The notes under the pieces were generated by a model, which saw only the letters and a list, made by a program, of their open reading frames with translations, did no database searches and was not told where the DNA came from. This document shows positions 45,478 through 57,984 of a DNA stretch of 64,000 nt, one piece after another. Numbering within the stretch: the stretch's first letter is position 1; every line of letters begins with the position of its first letter. Both the position numbers and the translations under genes were made by a program. This DNA comes from Lepraria neglecta. Lineage: Eukaryota > Ascomycota > Lecanoromycetes > Lecanorales > Stereocaulaceae. The stretch covers positions 5,890,001-5,954,000 of the forward strand of contig CM065647.1 in the NCBI GenBank assembly GCA_033220425.1. Direction: 5' to 3'.

Positions 45478-48400
45478 TCCGATAATATATCTTCCGGAGG
45501 CTACGGAGTCTGGAAATTCGACAAGCTTATTGGCACAGATAACTACCGCCTATAGACGAGAAGCATAAAGGGATTGATAAAGTGGGAAGTCTACTGGGAA
45601 GTCGTTAACGGCTTAGAGTTCTGTCTAACGCTATAGACTGAGGAGAAAGACAATACTGGGAAGGTTACGAAAGCGGCCCCTACTATAGTAGAGAAGACTG
45701 AATTGGAACGAATTCATAAGGAATAGAGTGTTAAGAATCGGAAAGCAGCCCAGCTGCTCGTCATATACTGTATAGATAAGCCTGCCTCTATAGTCGAGGA
45801 TATAGACGATGCCTTCCTTATTTGGTGCAAGCTTAAAGAAAACCACTAAGACTTAGGCTTCACTGCACGGTATACGGCTTTTCAGAAACTAACAATAATA
45901 ATGATCGGAGACTGCGAAGGCTTAGTAGATAGCTATATATATAGGATCCGCACTAATATAAAGGACCTCAAGAATATGAATACTACCGTCCCTGATTGTA
46001 TCCTAATCTTAATACTACTCAATAACCTTGATAAAAAATATACAGACTTTGTCTATCGAATAGTCCTTATAGCTACTAGAGAACCGGACTTTAAAGAAGT
46101 CGTCAAGCTTCTCTATAAGGAAGACCGTCTGGCTAAGCGAGAAGTTATGTCGACGGCTATGGTAGCCGCGTGTGTAAAGGCTTAAAAGAGCTTAAAGTAA
46201 ACCGAAATACATGAGGAAGGGGAGTATAAATATTGCCCTAAAGGGAAGAAGAAGAAGATCTACCCGAAAGAGATATATTGGATACTATATCTAGAATTAC
46301 GCCCTGACTACTATAAAACGAAGAATGAAAAGGCTAATGCCGCTGTAGGAGGTAACTACGACTATAACGATAACGATATAGTGGCTCCTCAGTTCGGCTT
46401 ATTTGCCTCTATAGCTATACTAAGTCTACTCGATGAAGACGATATCGAATCTGATACTTTCGAAGAAGAGACTATATTTACTTATATAGTAATATTAGAC
46501 GAGCGAAACCTTAGCTTCGATATATATACTCCCTTACTAGAATCTAGTGAAGAAGAGGTACCTAAGGAGTAAGGTTTACTATAGATCCATCTACTAAGAC
46601 AGTCTGAGTCCTACCTAGTCAAGTTTCGTAACTAACTGCCCAATTCTTCTAGCGTCTATATAGCCTTAATAATACTACTTATATATAATATTACCGACTA
46701 GATTATTAACTCTAGATATATTAATCATATATACTACGATCGAGAAAAATTCATTAACTATACGTCTCTCCGTAAGGCTATCCATATTGCTAACAGTACT
46801 ATAGTCTATACTTAGGGGAGAGGATCGATTAATATAGAGTTCATTCTACCGAATAATAAGGCTAGAGTTACCCGAATTAATAACGTTCTATATATTCCCT
46901 AGCTACAATGCGGACTCTTCTCTATATATTAAGCCACTATAAAAGGATATAGTGTTACTTTCTTAGGTTCTAGCTGTAAGATCTCTAAGGCTAATATTCT
47001 AGTTGGTACTGTACTAAAATTAGTAAACTAGTACGTCCTTAACATTAGCTATGCAACGGCAAAGCTTGCTATTGGATTATTATACAATCAAAACGCACTC
47101 CGTCTATAGTATAAGCGTCTTGGACACCTTAATAAGTCTAACCTCAAGTAACTACCATCGATAGTAAAAGGGATTGACCTATCTATAAAGCCTTCGATGT
47201 CTACTATTTGTTCTAGGTATACTAAGGGCAAATTTATAAAGAAGATATCTCGGAAGCTATATATAAAGGTCACTACTAAGCTAGAGAGAGTATACACGGA
47301 CCTTAGAGGACTATTCTCAACTCGTTCAGTTACCGGACATACTATATATATACTAATCACCGATGAGGTAACGGGACAGACCTAGATATTTACATTTAAA
47401 AAGAAGAGTCAGGCATTTAGCTACTTTTCTACCTAGAAAATAATTACTAAGTCTTAAAGTAGAAAAAAGCTGAAGGCTATTCGCTTAGATAACGAAAAGG
47501 AGTATTTTAATTAGTAATTCAAAGAACTGTTCGAAAAGGATGGTATCTAATAGGAGCTCTCTATTCCTTACGCCCCTGAGTAGAATAGATTAGTAGAAGT
47601 ATAGAACCGCACTGTTATTAGGGGTGTCCGCTTAATGTTAGCTGATATAGGCCTCCCTATAGGACTCTAGAGCGAACTCCTATATACAAAGGTCTATTTG
47701 AAGAACCTTAGCCCTACCTTACGACTTAATAGGATAACTCTATATCAGGTATAGTTTGATAGAGTTCCAAATATATTCTATCTGAGGATTATTGGCTATA
47801 CCGTATAGGTTCATATCCTAAAGGAGAAGCGGAAGAAGCTCGATAATAGGAGTAAGAAGTGTTTCCTTGTTGGCTATAAGAGCTCTAATTAATTCCGCCT
47901 ATAGGATCCTAGTACTAGTAGTATCCTCCGCGCTAAGGATGTCCGATTCGATGAAATAAAGATACTTGCTAAGGATATATCCGACTACTCTATAGATAAT
48001 ATCAGCGATAGTACTAATAACGTAGATGATGGGGCTGATGTTGCGATTTATCTACTTCTACTAGATAGTACTACCGACGACCCAAATTCGGAAGAAGCTA
48101 CAGAATCAGGGCTACCTAAGCAGACCTCAAATGAAACTGAGACCCCAGAGGAGTAGGATCTAGAAGAGGTACTTCCTGATAAGCCAGAGACTTACCTAGA
48201 TCCAAGTACCGATTCTACTTATCGCTCGTAAGAGATTCGTAAATCTACCCGATAAAAGGAGATTTCTTAAAAGTAAGCTCAAAATAAGAGATAGAAGAAC
48301 CCCAAGGACTAGGTAAAGGGAGTAGTCTCTACAGCCGATCAAATTATCAAATCAGAAGAACTATACTATCGCTTAGCCACTGTGGATCTAGAATCCCGTT

Positions 48401-50080
48401 ACTACTATAATTTCGATCCCGATTTTGATCTGGATGCAGCAGCAGAAATAATCAGTCAGACCAAGGTATACAAAGTAATAATTCAAGATACCTTAGATAA
48501 CTATAGGATAGAGCCAAGTATATAGGAAAAGGTAATAAGTTCACTATTCTTAAAGTAATAGAAGGCTGTAGCCGATAAAGAGATAAGTGTATTCGAAAAG
48601 ATGAATATATGGGATCTATATCTAAGACTAGATGATTAACTAGTCCTAAAAGGTAAATAGGTTTTCAAGCTGAAGAAGAAGGCTAATAGAACGGTCTTAT
48701 TTAAAGCTTAATAGGTTATCCGAGGCTTTGAACAGTAACAAGGAATAAATTTTGACCAGACCTTTGCCTTAGTAGTGAAACCTATATCATTCAAAATTCT
48801 GTATATACTTATAGCTCGAAACGATTTGGACGCTGAATAAATGGATATTGTTATAGCCTTTCTGAACTCTATATACAAGGAGATGATCTATATTGAGTAG
48901 CCTACTGGATATATCAAAGATAAGAGAGTCTACCTTCTGAATCGAGTACTGTATAGACTTAAGCAAGCACCTCGAGAATGGTACTATACTATACGGGCTT
49001 TCCTAGAGACGTGCGATTTTCATCACCTCCAGGCTAATCATTCGGTTTTTATTAACAAGATCACCAAGCTTATTATTAGTATCTATATGGATAATCTGTA
49101 GATCTTTGGACCAAAAGGATTAACCTAAATATAGACTCTCAAGGACAAGCTTAGTAAGGAATATGAAATAACTGACCTAGGACCTTGCCGTTAATACCTT
49201 GGAATGGAAATTGAACGAGACCGTAAGGCTAAGACTATCCGAATCTCTTAGAAGGTATATATTAGGAAGGTCCTGACCAAATTCAATATGAGTAACTACT
49301 CGGCTGTAGATATACTGATGATCTCTACTGCCTAATTAGAACCAGAAGAGATCCTCGTAGTATCACCCAATAAGGTCAAGTACTACCAGTCTCTTATTAG
49401 ATCCTTGATATATACTATAATTAAGACTCGTCCAGATATTAGCCTTGCCGTTGGAATTCTTTCTCGATTTACTTATAATCTAAATAAGACGTACTTTACT
49501 ACAGCTAAGCGGGTCCTCCGATATCTTAAGGGAATACCGGACCGAAGAATTATCTACGGTGAAGGACAAGGCCTTATTGGATATATAGATACTGACTAGG
49601 CTGGTGACAAAACAACAAGAAGATCTACCGGTGGCTATATATTTACCCTTTATAGGGGTGCTGTCAGCTAGTCCTCCAAGTGTTAACCTACCGTTGTACT
49701 ATCCTCCTGCGAGGCCGAATATATAGTACAGACGCAGGCTTCTAAGGAAGCTATTTGGATAACTAGACTGCTTGCAGAGCTAGATCTTGGCCATTAAGCG
49801 CCGACGATACCGGTCACTATAAAGGTAGATAATCAGGGAGCAATTGCACTCACTAAGGATCTAAAATTCTATACTCGGACCAAGTATATTGATATACAGT
49901 GGCACTTCGTACACGAGAAGGTTCTTAGCGGTGAAGTGGAATTCAAATATTGCCCTATAGACTAAATGGCTGCTGACGGACTTACCAAACTACTGGATAA
50001 AGTTAAATTTAGCAGGTTCGTGAGGCTAATAGGGATGTCAGAAGATATCAGCTAATGGGAAAGAGAATTGAAAGGATGAT
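45478..50080 (+). pseudogene. Copia-2 gag-pol polyprotein, RIP stops only
   Basis: ATG at 45478 (MSDNISSGGYGVWKFDKLIG). Gag runs to about 46300 with a UBN2-like middle (45900-46185). A degraded knuckle lies near 46230-46320. Protease motif DWIIDSG appears near 46695 as D(stop)IINSRYINHI. Pre-integrase and integrase cover 47090-47900 (YTDLRGLFSTRSV, IRLDNEKEYF, PYAPEQNRLVE with TAG for Gln). RT covers 48700-49200 (active site YMDNL, expected YVDDL) and RNase H 49600-49990 (SSCEAEYI, ADGLTKLL). I found no frameshift over 4.6 kb. Stops are TAG/TAA at expected Trp/Gln. Confidence 0.9.
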
Positions 50081-50173
50081 GGACTAGAAGGAAGGATTGC
50101 ATGCAAAACACCATGAAATTTCTATTTTTAGACTATTTGGCGACAGCGACAGTGGTATGCACTCATGGGGTTA

Positions 50174-50283
50174 TGTTGGAAATTGCTTAGTCAGCACTGT
50201 CTTCATTAAAATCTCTGCATGCAAATAGCTTCTTCTTCTTCAATCAACTCAATGAACAATACCTTCTGCCCCATAATTCATTA
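50174..50283 (+). repeat. Copia-2 3' LTR
   Basis: 110 bases, partner of 45119-45228, followed by ACTAC. Confidence 0.93.
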
Positions 50284-50831
50284 ACTACTTAAGGATGCAG
50301 ATTGGTAGCTTCACGATCTAGCAATGTCGTCAACGTCATGGCGGCAGAAAGCATCCTTCTATCAAATAGCATGAGTTTGTTTCATTTCTTCGTTAATTAG
50401 TTTTAAAAGAAAGACGTCTCCTTGTAAGTTATATCATTAGACTCCATAGAGAAAAGTCGCATATCGAGCACTTAGTCCGATACAGCCTGGCTTAAGGGAT
50501 ACTTTAGAAGTTCTTTGAATACTAAAAGGAATCCCACCTCCCCAATTTGCATTTAGCGAAGGGTTCGCGGCCGCTCCGAGGCCGCTAGATACCCTTTATA
50601 TCGGTTAGTCGAGCGTAGTTATTAGAGGATAGCGTCAACCCTGGTGAGAGTTCACTCACTGGAGCTGTACTCGCTCATGGATTAGCGGTGGCTGGCCTGG
50701 GAGTTGGTGTTTCCGGCCATCCTGGAAATGTCGATTTATCAAGATCGTCCTTGGGCTTCCTCAGCCAATCAACGATTGCCTTGGTGTCTGGATCTGGTCT
50801 GAACCCGTGGGTATCAGCAACATGATCACTT
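50284..50831. other. Spacer between Copia-2 and the DUF2235 gene
   Basis: About 550 bases, RIP-free from about 50300. It contains the 3' flank of the DUF2235 gene; no other gene or repeat recognised. Confidence 0.5.
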
Positions 50832-52891
50832 TTATCCTGAAGCTCTCCCACTCAAGAGCACGTACCCCTCATCGCCAAGCACGCCCTTCCAAACCCCGCT
50901 GAGGGTTGTACTATCTGGTTCCGAGTCGTATAGAGCCAGTAGTATCTTTTCGTGAGGGCCAAGCTTGGACTCTGGCAGCTTGAGGATATCAGCAATCTGC
51001 TCCTCTCGGGCGTAACGGAAGAGGTTCCCTGTCACGGCGGCCTGGCTAGCCACTGCTTTTGTCCACTGGAGGTTTGTGGATACTTCTCTGTAATTCTTGG
51101 CTGCAGGAGCGGTTTTAGAAGGGGTTGCAGAAGCGGATGTTGTGGTTACGGCTTTTGGCTCCTCTGCAGTCGGGGCGATGGCGGCTCCGACTTTGCCATT
51201 TTTAGCGCCAGGAGGGGCCCAGCCCTTAAATCGCATCAGCTATAAAAGGAGCCAGAGACCGAATCGATGGTTGACTTACCTCCAGAGCTTGGGGATTGTA
51301 AGTATCCATATCGCCTGCAGCAAGTTTGTTACCTTTGCTTTGTCCAAATTTTCGATATCGCACGCTTGGATGCATCCGTTCGTTGGTTTTTACCAATTTC
51401 TCGCCAGTAGGGTTCCCAGAGTCCTTATCTGCTCACACTATGCGTGAGATAGTTCTGCTTGTAGTTTGTAGGCGGAGACTTACCAGTGCGGTGATATTCG
51501 TGTGGTGTACGGTGGTCTTTGGACCTAATCCCCAGAGGATTGATGATGCCTCCAAGATAGACCTTCTCAGTCCGACCTATACAGGGCTTAGAAGTTGTGA
51601 CGGCAGGTCCGGAATGAAACCTAAGTAATCATCTTACCTTCCGCCCACTGGCGAGGAAACTTTTTGATGGATTGATTGTACTTTTTATTTCGGTTGTACA
51701 GACTGTATAAATACGTCTGATCGAATTTGACTCCAAGCATTTCGAACTTGGACATCATCCAGGCTTCTCCAAATTAGATAGGTCTTGTAGAAGCTTGCTC
51801 GGTTGCTTACCAAGGGAAAGGTTCGAGGTACTGATGTCGTCCCAACCCCCACCGACTCCAGAATGGTCACCTTTTCAAAGATAGTAAAAGACAGTAATTA
51901 TGTATTGAATAACGGGCACTTACCGGGAAACCAGACTTGCTCAAAATTATCCTACGCAAGTTGTTATTGGCTTTTCCTTATTACGGAGCTCGGGGTCTAA
52001 CTCACGAGGGCAACGTTGTTTGGGTTTTCCCACAAAGTTGGAGTGTAGGGCTGACGGTGTTCATTGAGAGCGATTGCATGAAATGCATTCTCGATGTACG
52101 GGCCAAGAGACGTATCATGGAACGAGTAATCTTTCACACGGCCAAAGGTCCAGTCTTTGATAGCATCGACGGCTTTACCCGCGATGTAATTCGTCGCTCT
52201 GAAGTAGAACGGAATACCCAAGGAACCTGGAAGTCAGCAGTTAGCTTCAAGCATTGCCGACAAGAATCAAGGCGAGGAAAGAAACGTACCGACAGTCTCC
52301 CAAACACCAAGTGCCTTGATCTTGATCTGCTTAGGTTCGCCGTCCGGGGTCTCTTTGTAATACCTCCTGGTATCCTATACACCACCCGTCAATGCTCAGT
52401 CTCCGAGATATGCAGGTGGTCATATTACCTCGTCATCTACCGTACTTGCCTTCTCGAACTCGTATTCGTCGAAAGCTGTGTAGAATTTTGACATGCCCTT
52501 CTTTGTCATGATGCCAATCTTGCCGATCAAGCCTGCAAGGCTACGAGCCGTGAACGCGCCACGAGAAAACCCGGTGATGTATATCTCATCGCCTACGCCG
52601 TAATTGTTGGCAAGGAATCCATATGCCTGTCTTAGAATTAAACTCGGACCAAGAGACGTGTGGAAATGTACATTTGCATACCTCTCGAATGTTCTCCCGC
52701 ATGCCATATCCAACCCCACCACCAACGAATTGGTCGAGGATATCCCCTGTGCCTATACCTGTTTGGTAATAGACGATCTGCTCCATGGCTGATTCTTGAT
52801 CTTCTGACATGATGGCGCGTCCCAGAAAGGTGACATTAGATGGTGTTACTCCCTCATGCGTTGTCTTATCAGCCTGGCCATTGTCGGCAGA
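50832..52891 (-). CDS. DUF2235 (Tle1-like) alpha/beta hydrolase, multi-intron host gene
   Basis: Exons on the minus strand read VTPSNVTFLGRAIMSEDQES, QIVYYQTGIGTGDILDQFVG, then across a 55-base intron (52681-52627) AYGFLANNYGVGDEIYITGF with GFSRGAFTAR, the nucleophile motif of DUF2235. Further introns at 52428-52375, 52289-52227, 52005-51952, 51923-51871, 51810-51764, 51637-51550, 51483-51429 and 51279-51240 restore phase each time. After them come GVWETVGSLGIPFYF, HAIALNEHRQPYTPTLW, QVWFPGDHSGVGGGWDD and RMHPSVRYRKFG. The last exon (51239-50832) is an Ala/Thr-rich tail. No RIP stops. The N-terminal exon, normally carrying a DGTW motif, was not resolved, so 52891 is an exon edge, not the start. 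Substrate unknown; bacterial relatives are phospholipases. Confidence 0.85.
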
Positions 52892-53060
52892 CTGTACGTG
52901 CGAAGTCTCAGCATGCTGTCTAACTACTTCGCCACGGCGAAATCTTGAAATTTTAAGATTCTCTCACCATCCACGTGCCTGCTTACTATTAGCCAGATTA
53001 ATCTTTCTTCAGCGAGAAGAACTTGCCATCAAGGTTTAGAAATATTCTCTTTTTCGATTT
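52892..53060 (-). other. Probable upstream part of the DUF2235 gene, not resolved
   Basis: The first certain exon starts after GTACAG, a good acceptor, at 52891. Upstream a minus-strand stretch near 53010-53045 reads KKRIFLNLDGKFFSLKKD, which might be a diverged (R/K)LxxxxDGTW start, but it runs into a stop and I cannot place the donor. Either the N-terminus is degenerate or another exon arrangement applies. Confidence 0.35.
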
Positions 53061-55640
53061 CCAATCGGAGACAACATCAAACCTAACCATCTTGTTCCAA
53101 AAAGACACGGAAGGTTTGGGGAATTGCACGCGAGGGTTTTATCTAGTTAGGCTTAAAATAAAAGGCGGGCAACGTAAGGAGATGGCAAGCTTTAGAGCAA
53201 CTTCGGCCTCTTGAGGGTACCACAGCAATCTCTTTATAATAGCAAAGATAAGACAAAATGATAACAGGAGGAACAACTCCTAATGCAACGTAGAATGCAT
53301 TACATGGAAGTGCATATGCAATATTTTCGACTCAGCCAGCCAAACGAGCTTCCTCTAAGCGACGGACCAGTCTAGATCTGTATATATATAGAGTAGGAAA
53401 GGTTATAATCTGCCAAAATCGAACTAGCAAAATCGAGATATCTATTGGACAGGCGGGACACATCTAGTAGAGTTCAAGTATCAAAACAAATTACTAGACT
53501 GGCACATTCCGATCACCTTTCATGCGTTCCAATTCATCTATGGCATCTCAAGACATGCTTGAGATTACCTGTATAACTATGCCTTGAAGCTACAATGCTT
53601 GCGCATCAGTTAGCCATATGTACATTAGCCTGCCATGATCAATAAGCGAGGCAAGTCTCATGTAGTAGAGAAATGTGCTCAATGGCAAGTCAAGATGTTC
53701 TCTAAGTAGACGAAATCTGGACGAAATCTGCCCGCTGTGGGTTTCTAGAGAGCGATTAAACGGGGAACTCCGTACTGCAATATTTACTACTCTAATTGGG
53801 GGAGGACTATGGAAATGTTCGGGTACAAAACTGGACGAGAGCCAATCGTCGGTAACTAGCAAGATTAGCTGTCCTTCCATCGCACAGGCGCATTCTCATA
53901 TAGGGCTTACTGATAGCAAGCTGCAGCTAATCATCCTCATTTATCATCGAGATCCCCGGGATCGAGACACGCGGAGAGCTATTGGGTATGATTTAGCGAG
54001 CTTATACATAATTAGTATATGCGGGCGTACATACATGCAGGGCATACCGAAGATTTGCGGTTGTAAGATTCTCGTGCGTCAGGGACATGGTCGAGGTCAG
54101 ATACATTTGAGGGTTTGATTATAAAATCGCCGAGCTCATATGAATTCAGCGTTAAAGGCGGACCGCATGCCCAAGCCACGGTTCCTTAGTCCTTCGCGTG
54201 TTCAGGCTCCGTGGAGTTATTCGATAACACGGCAAATGAACAGTGTATTCAGCTTCCATACTGTTTCTGTCAGCGGTATAGATCGTTTGCGACTTGTGTA
54301 TTGATCTGTTCAGTACATTCCCTCTCTCTCTCCCTTTTAGCGCCATTGCCAAGTTTTAATAAATGCAGTCTAGCCGAGAAAGCCTCCAGTCAGAATTCAG
54401 ATGAAAGCTTAAATTACAAGCTTCAGGACTGCTCCAATATCCCCTCCTACCCACTAGAGGAAAGCTACATAGCCATAGCTATTTCAGTCTTACATTCTGC
54501 TTTGTAGGCTACCAGTTAAGTTGCAGATACTCATGATAATCCTAGACCGCCAGGCTACAACGGTCGAATCAGCTTGCAGAGCAGGTGGGATCTTGATCAT
54601 CTGCGGCTTGCAACCATCAGCGATTTACAAACACCTTGCCAGATGCTACTACGGCCTATCCAGTCTGAGCTACCCACACCAATCGCGTCGGTCTGCTTCA
54701 CCCTTCCATGAGGTTCGGAGATGCTCGTTTCGGTTGACATCTGTGCAGGAAGAGTGACAAGGAACAGTACCAAAGTCCTAAGTTGATGGCGTGATTCCAT
54801 TATCTTGCTGATATTCGTCTATAGTTGCAGTTAGAGGAAGCCACATGTTGAGTTGCGAGCTGAACCCGCTCGCTAGCCCCTATACATGACTAGTGAAACT
54901 GCAATGCAATGCAGCGCACGCATATTTCGGGCGACCGCTATGCCCGGAGTTGCTCGACCATGGTTCTGCTAGCTGTGAACGATCGCTGTGAGGATGATGA
55001 ATTGCACTCCGCACGTGCAACGATCTCGATATGATGGCTCGCCACTTAATACAATGCCCTGAGTCCTAATTGAAGTCTATGCACGGGATATATCGTTCGA
55101 TTGACTGCACCTCCACTCGGCAACATTGATGCTTGAGGGCTTGCATCTGTAAAGCGAGTCTAGAATCTACTTGTTAGAGACTACTGAGTCTCCACCATAA
55201 AACCCTTCACTATGTACTCGCCCTTATCTCATATATTCATTCCTTTTAGGTCAGGATTAGATACTGGAAGGCATGGTAAATATTGTAGAGCTAGATTGTT
55301 TTCTCACCAGACCAATGTTAAGGGAGCGGAAGTACTATGAACACGAGGCCTTCGGATGGATAGCAGGCTCGTACCTTGAGAGCCGTCCAAATGCAACAAC
55401 CAATGCCGGCATACGAGACCAAGGAAAAATCCTCGAATCCGTGAATAAATACGTTAGCTTACTAAATGGCAGCAGCTCTTGCATCAGTGTGTGTGTGTAC
55501 AGATAGCAGGCGCTAGCTCCATCCTACACCACCTAATTACCAAGTCTAAAAATACGACAAGAGGTTCTCTGTTCTAAAAGGCTGTTATTCAAAGTCCGGC
55601 CTTTGAGTAATAGTTGGATCTTTAGCATATAGGCTTGCTA
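53061..55640. other. RIP-poor intergenic region without a confident gene
   Basis: Open stretches exist on both strands (plus 53675-54118, 147 codons; minus 53590-53880, 96 codons; plus 54211-54507; plus 55273-55506), overlapping each other and without recognised domains or splice pattern. A short (GT)n run is near 55488-55498. Nothing else was identified in this 2.6 kb. Confidence 0.45.
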
Positions 55641-55789
55641 ATAAGCTCGTATAAGAAGAACGATATTTATCTTTCTTCTAATCTTTCTTCTATCTTTCTT
55701 CTAATAATAGAATATCGCGATATTCGGAGGGTATTCCGCACTTGCGGCCAATCAGAATGGCCCTATATTCCTCAACCCCTGATAGTACG

Positions 55790-56440
55790 CTTTTCGGCCT
55801 AGCGCCTTCAACCACCAAAAGTTGAATTCGCCTCGTAACTTCTTCGCAGTAATGCCCCGCGCCACATACATTATATGATATCGAGATGATTTCATAAGTT
55901 TTGGAGTTAATCATTAGCTTGCTTGCGTATCAAGAATTTTTAGAATCGGCCTATTTACGCAATAGTTACGAGCTATGTTTTGCAGGAGCTCGGTGGTAAA
56001 CGCCAAGCATTGAGCTTGGCGCCCCCGGACCCTGGAATATCAAAAGTTGAATGCGCACCGTAACTTCTTCGCAGTACTGCCCCGCGCCATATACGTTATA
56101 TAAGATCGAGATGATTTTATAAGTTTTGGAACCAAGCATGCGCTTTCTAATACCGTCGAAATTTTCAAAACCGGTCTATTTACGCAAAAGTTATGCGTAA
56201 AGGAAGTGTTTTCGCCATGTTTTACAGGCAGCGCGAGCTCGGTGGCAAACGCCAAGCATTGAGCTTGGCGCCCCCGGACCCTGGAACATTAAAAGTTGAA
56301 TGCGTACTGCAACTTCTTCGCAGTAATGCCTCGCGCTATATACGTCATGTGATACCGAGATGATTTCATAAGTTTTGGAACCAAACATGCGCTTTCTAAT
56401 ACCGTTCGAATTTTGAAATTCAGCTAATATTTTGCTAAGG
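55790..56440. repeat. Three tandem copies of a 249-bp unit
   Basis: The block AAAAGTTGAATGCGC-GTAACTTCTTCGCAGTA-TGCC-CGCGCCATA recurs at about 55820, 56042 and 56290, and GAGCTCGGTGG recurs at 55986 and 56235, a period of 249. Between units lies a hairpin with arms GCCAAGC and GCTTGGC around ATTGA (about 56003 and 56252). The first copy is the most diverged. The minus strand gives similar short ORFs from each unit (KTYEIIS), which reflect the repeat and not a gene. It directly precedes the second Helitron-type end. Confidence 0.85.
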
Positions 56441-56539
56441 AAAGCTTAAAAAACATGTTTTTACCTGTAGAGTTCCCTGAAGCTACCCCTGCAGTCACCC
56501 CCGAAGTGCCTCCGGAGCACTCAAATATTTAACCCTTAA

Positions 56540-56705
56540 TAACTTTCGATATATTAGGGTTAGGGCTTAACTTTATATATATTAAATATACTATAAATAT
56601 AGCACTTTCTAATATGGCTTAAATTTTCTAAATCGAGTATAAAATAAGCGAGAGATAGCCGTTTTTATAGTAATCTTCTGTGAAGATTACGGGCACTTAC
56701 TTGTT
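56540..56705 (+). repeat. Second Helitron-type 3' end
   Basis: Shares with 11060-11221 the TTAACTTT, ATATACTATAAATA, CTTAAATTTTCTAAATCG and GTATAAAATAAGCGA blocks and ends in the hairpin 56670-56690 (arms GTAATCTTC and GAAGATTAC, loop TGT), followed by a tail ending CTTGT. No helicase precedes it. With the tandem repeats to its left it may be the end of a non-autonomous Helitron. Confidence 0.65.
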
Positions 56706-57531
56706 ATATACTATTACTAAACCTATAGAATCGCATATAGAAGTAAATAGACTTTTCGTAGGCCTAGGCCTATAAAATACTACGCTAACCGCTTTAGGCT
56801 TAGTATAAAGGGAGAAAAGAGAGGATCTACTATAGTAGCTATTTGTTACGGGCTGGGCTTGCACTGTTTCCTTCGTTGCCTTGCCAACAGTACTCTAGCC
56901 CTATCGGGCCTAGCTCCAGGGGCTGCCGCAGCCGCATGCTTACATAGATCCTTCGCGCGCTCCTTTAGAGCTTTCCTCTTTAGCTTTAGTATCCTAGTCT
57001 TCCATATCTACTTATACTATAGGCTAGACCCTAATACTATTTATATTATTCAAGCTTTAAATAAGTACTTAGTATTAGAAGAAAGAAGCAAAAGAGCTCT
57101 CTATATAGATGTTTTGAATAATATATTGAATATATATAATAATAAGAAATCTATAGAGCAAATTCTGTATATAAATATACGCCAAGCTAGTACTAAGATG
57201 TATCGCATGGTAGACTAAGATATACGCCCATAAGGTATGTATATAGAACTATAATGTGAGGTATACTCCCCGTCAGCGGGCCGTTATCGCTCCGTAAGCT
57301 AGGCTCCTCGCTAGCGAACCGTTGCTGCGCTCTAGAAACTGCGTCCCGCTAGCGCTACGATATCGGACTGCGGCTTAGCTTCTCGCTAGCGTTATACTAC
57401 TATATATAAAGGTATTTAAAGACGTAAAGTAATTATATTAGTAGTATAGTATAGATAGTTCTATATTAGAACTAATTACTAAAGATCCTTAGGAAAGAAG
57501 TAGATAGACCGCTCCTTAAGCTTCTTCCTGT
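56706..57531. other. Mixed spacer, one doubtful ORF
   Basis: A plus-strand ORF of 119 codons (56859-57218) changes from a GC-rich Ala/Leu/Arg-rich half to an AT-rich half with tract YIIQALNKYLVLEERSKRA. The second half has a coding look but no family. 57250-57400 is GC-richer with repeated GCTAGCG. The rest is AT-rich. Confidence 0.35.
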
Positions 57532-57748
57532 ATATTAGGGGCCTGTCTAGAGCGAGTCGATAGGGGTGAAGTATAACTAGTAGAATATATCTAAGGAGAG
57601 AAGATAGATATATAAAGTCTACGCGTCTTGGAAATACGCTAAGCCGCTAGCTATAAGCGATAATCGAACGTTCGATAACCATATTCGATAACTATACTCT
57701 ATACTACGCGTATCGGCACCAATAATAAGCAAAGGCCCAGCCGTAATA
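57532..57748 (-). repeat. Solo LTR of the Gypsy-1 family
   Basis: Matches 3955-4166 (ATATCTAAGGAGAGAAGATAG, GCTAAGCCGCTAGCTATAAGCG against CCAAGCCGCTAGCTATGAGCG). It carries an extra CATATTCGATAAC repeat and no adjacent internal sequence. A solo LTR arises by recombination between the two LTRs of an element. Confidence 0.78.
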
Positions 57749-57984
57749 CTACGTCGGCAAATTCGAACCGGCCCCAGCAGCGCCGGGCCAAAGCGCGACA
57801 GGTCCCAAGCTCCAAACACGCCCGAAGGTGGCCCGGGGCGCAAAATGCCCTTAACTAGACTGAATCATTCTTATAATAGATGTTACGAGTATATAATATA
57901 ACGATATTTACTAGAGAGTTAATGCGTAGTTCATCTAGATCACGTAGTAAGTATTATAGATAAAGATTCAATATTAAATCGAAT

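Larger units (their letters stand above)
45119..50283 (+). mobile_element. Complete Ty1/copia retrotransposon (Copia-2) with 110-bp LTRs
   Basis: LTRs at 45119-45228 and 50174-50283 start TGTTGGAAATTGCTTAG and end ATAATTCATTA. They are flanked by the 5-bp target duplication ACTAC (45114-45118, 50284-50288). A half-tRNA primer site follows the first LTR. One gag-pol frame occupies about 45478-50080. All the usual copia domains are present in order, so damage is by point mutation only. LTRs of 110 bp are unusually short. Confidence 0.95.

Noticed and set aside
55690-56388. Three similar minus-strand ORFs (KTYEIIS)
   Set aside because: They come from the three units of the 249-bp tandem repeat and lack any shared start or stop context expected of paralogues.
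56550-56570. TTAGGGTTAGGGC resembles telomere repeats
   Set aside because: Only two units, inside the Helitron-type repeat; the homologous position at about 11085 reads TTAGAGTTAGAGC.
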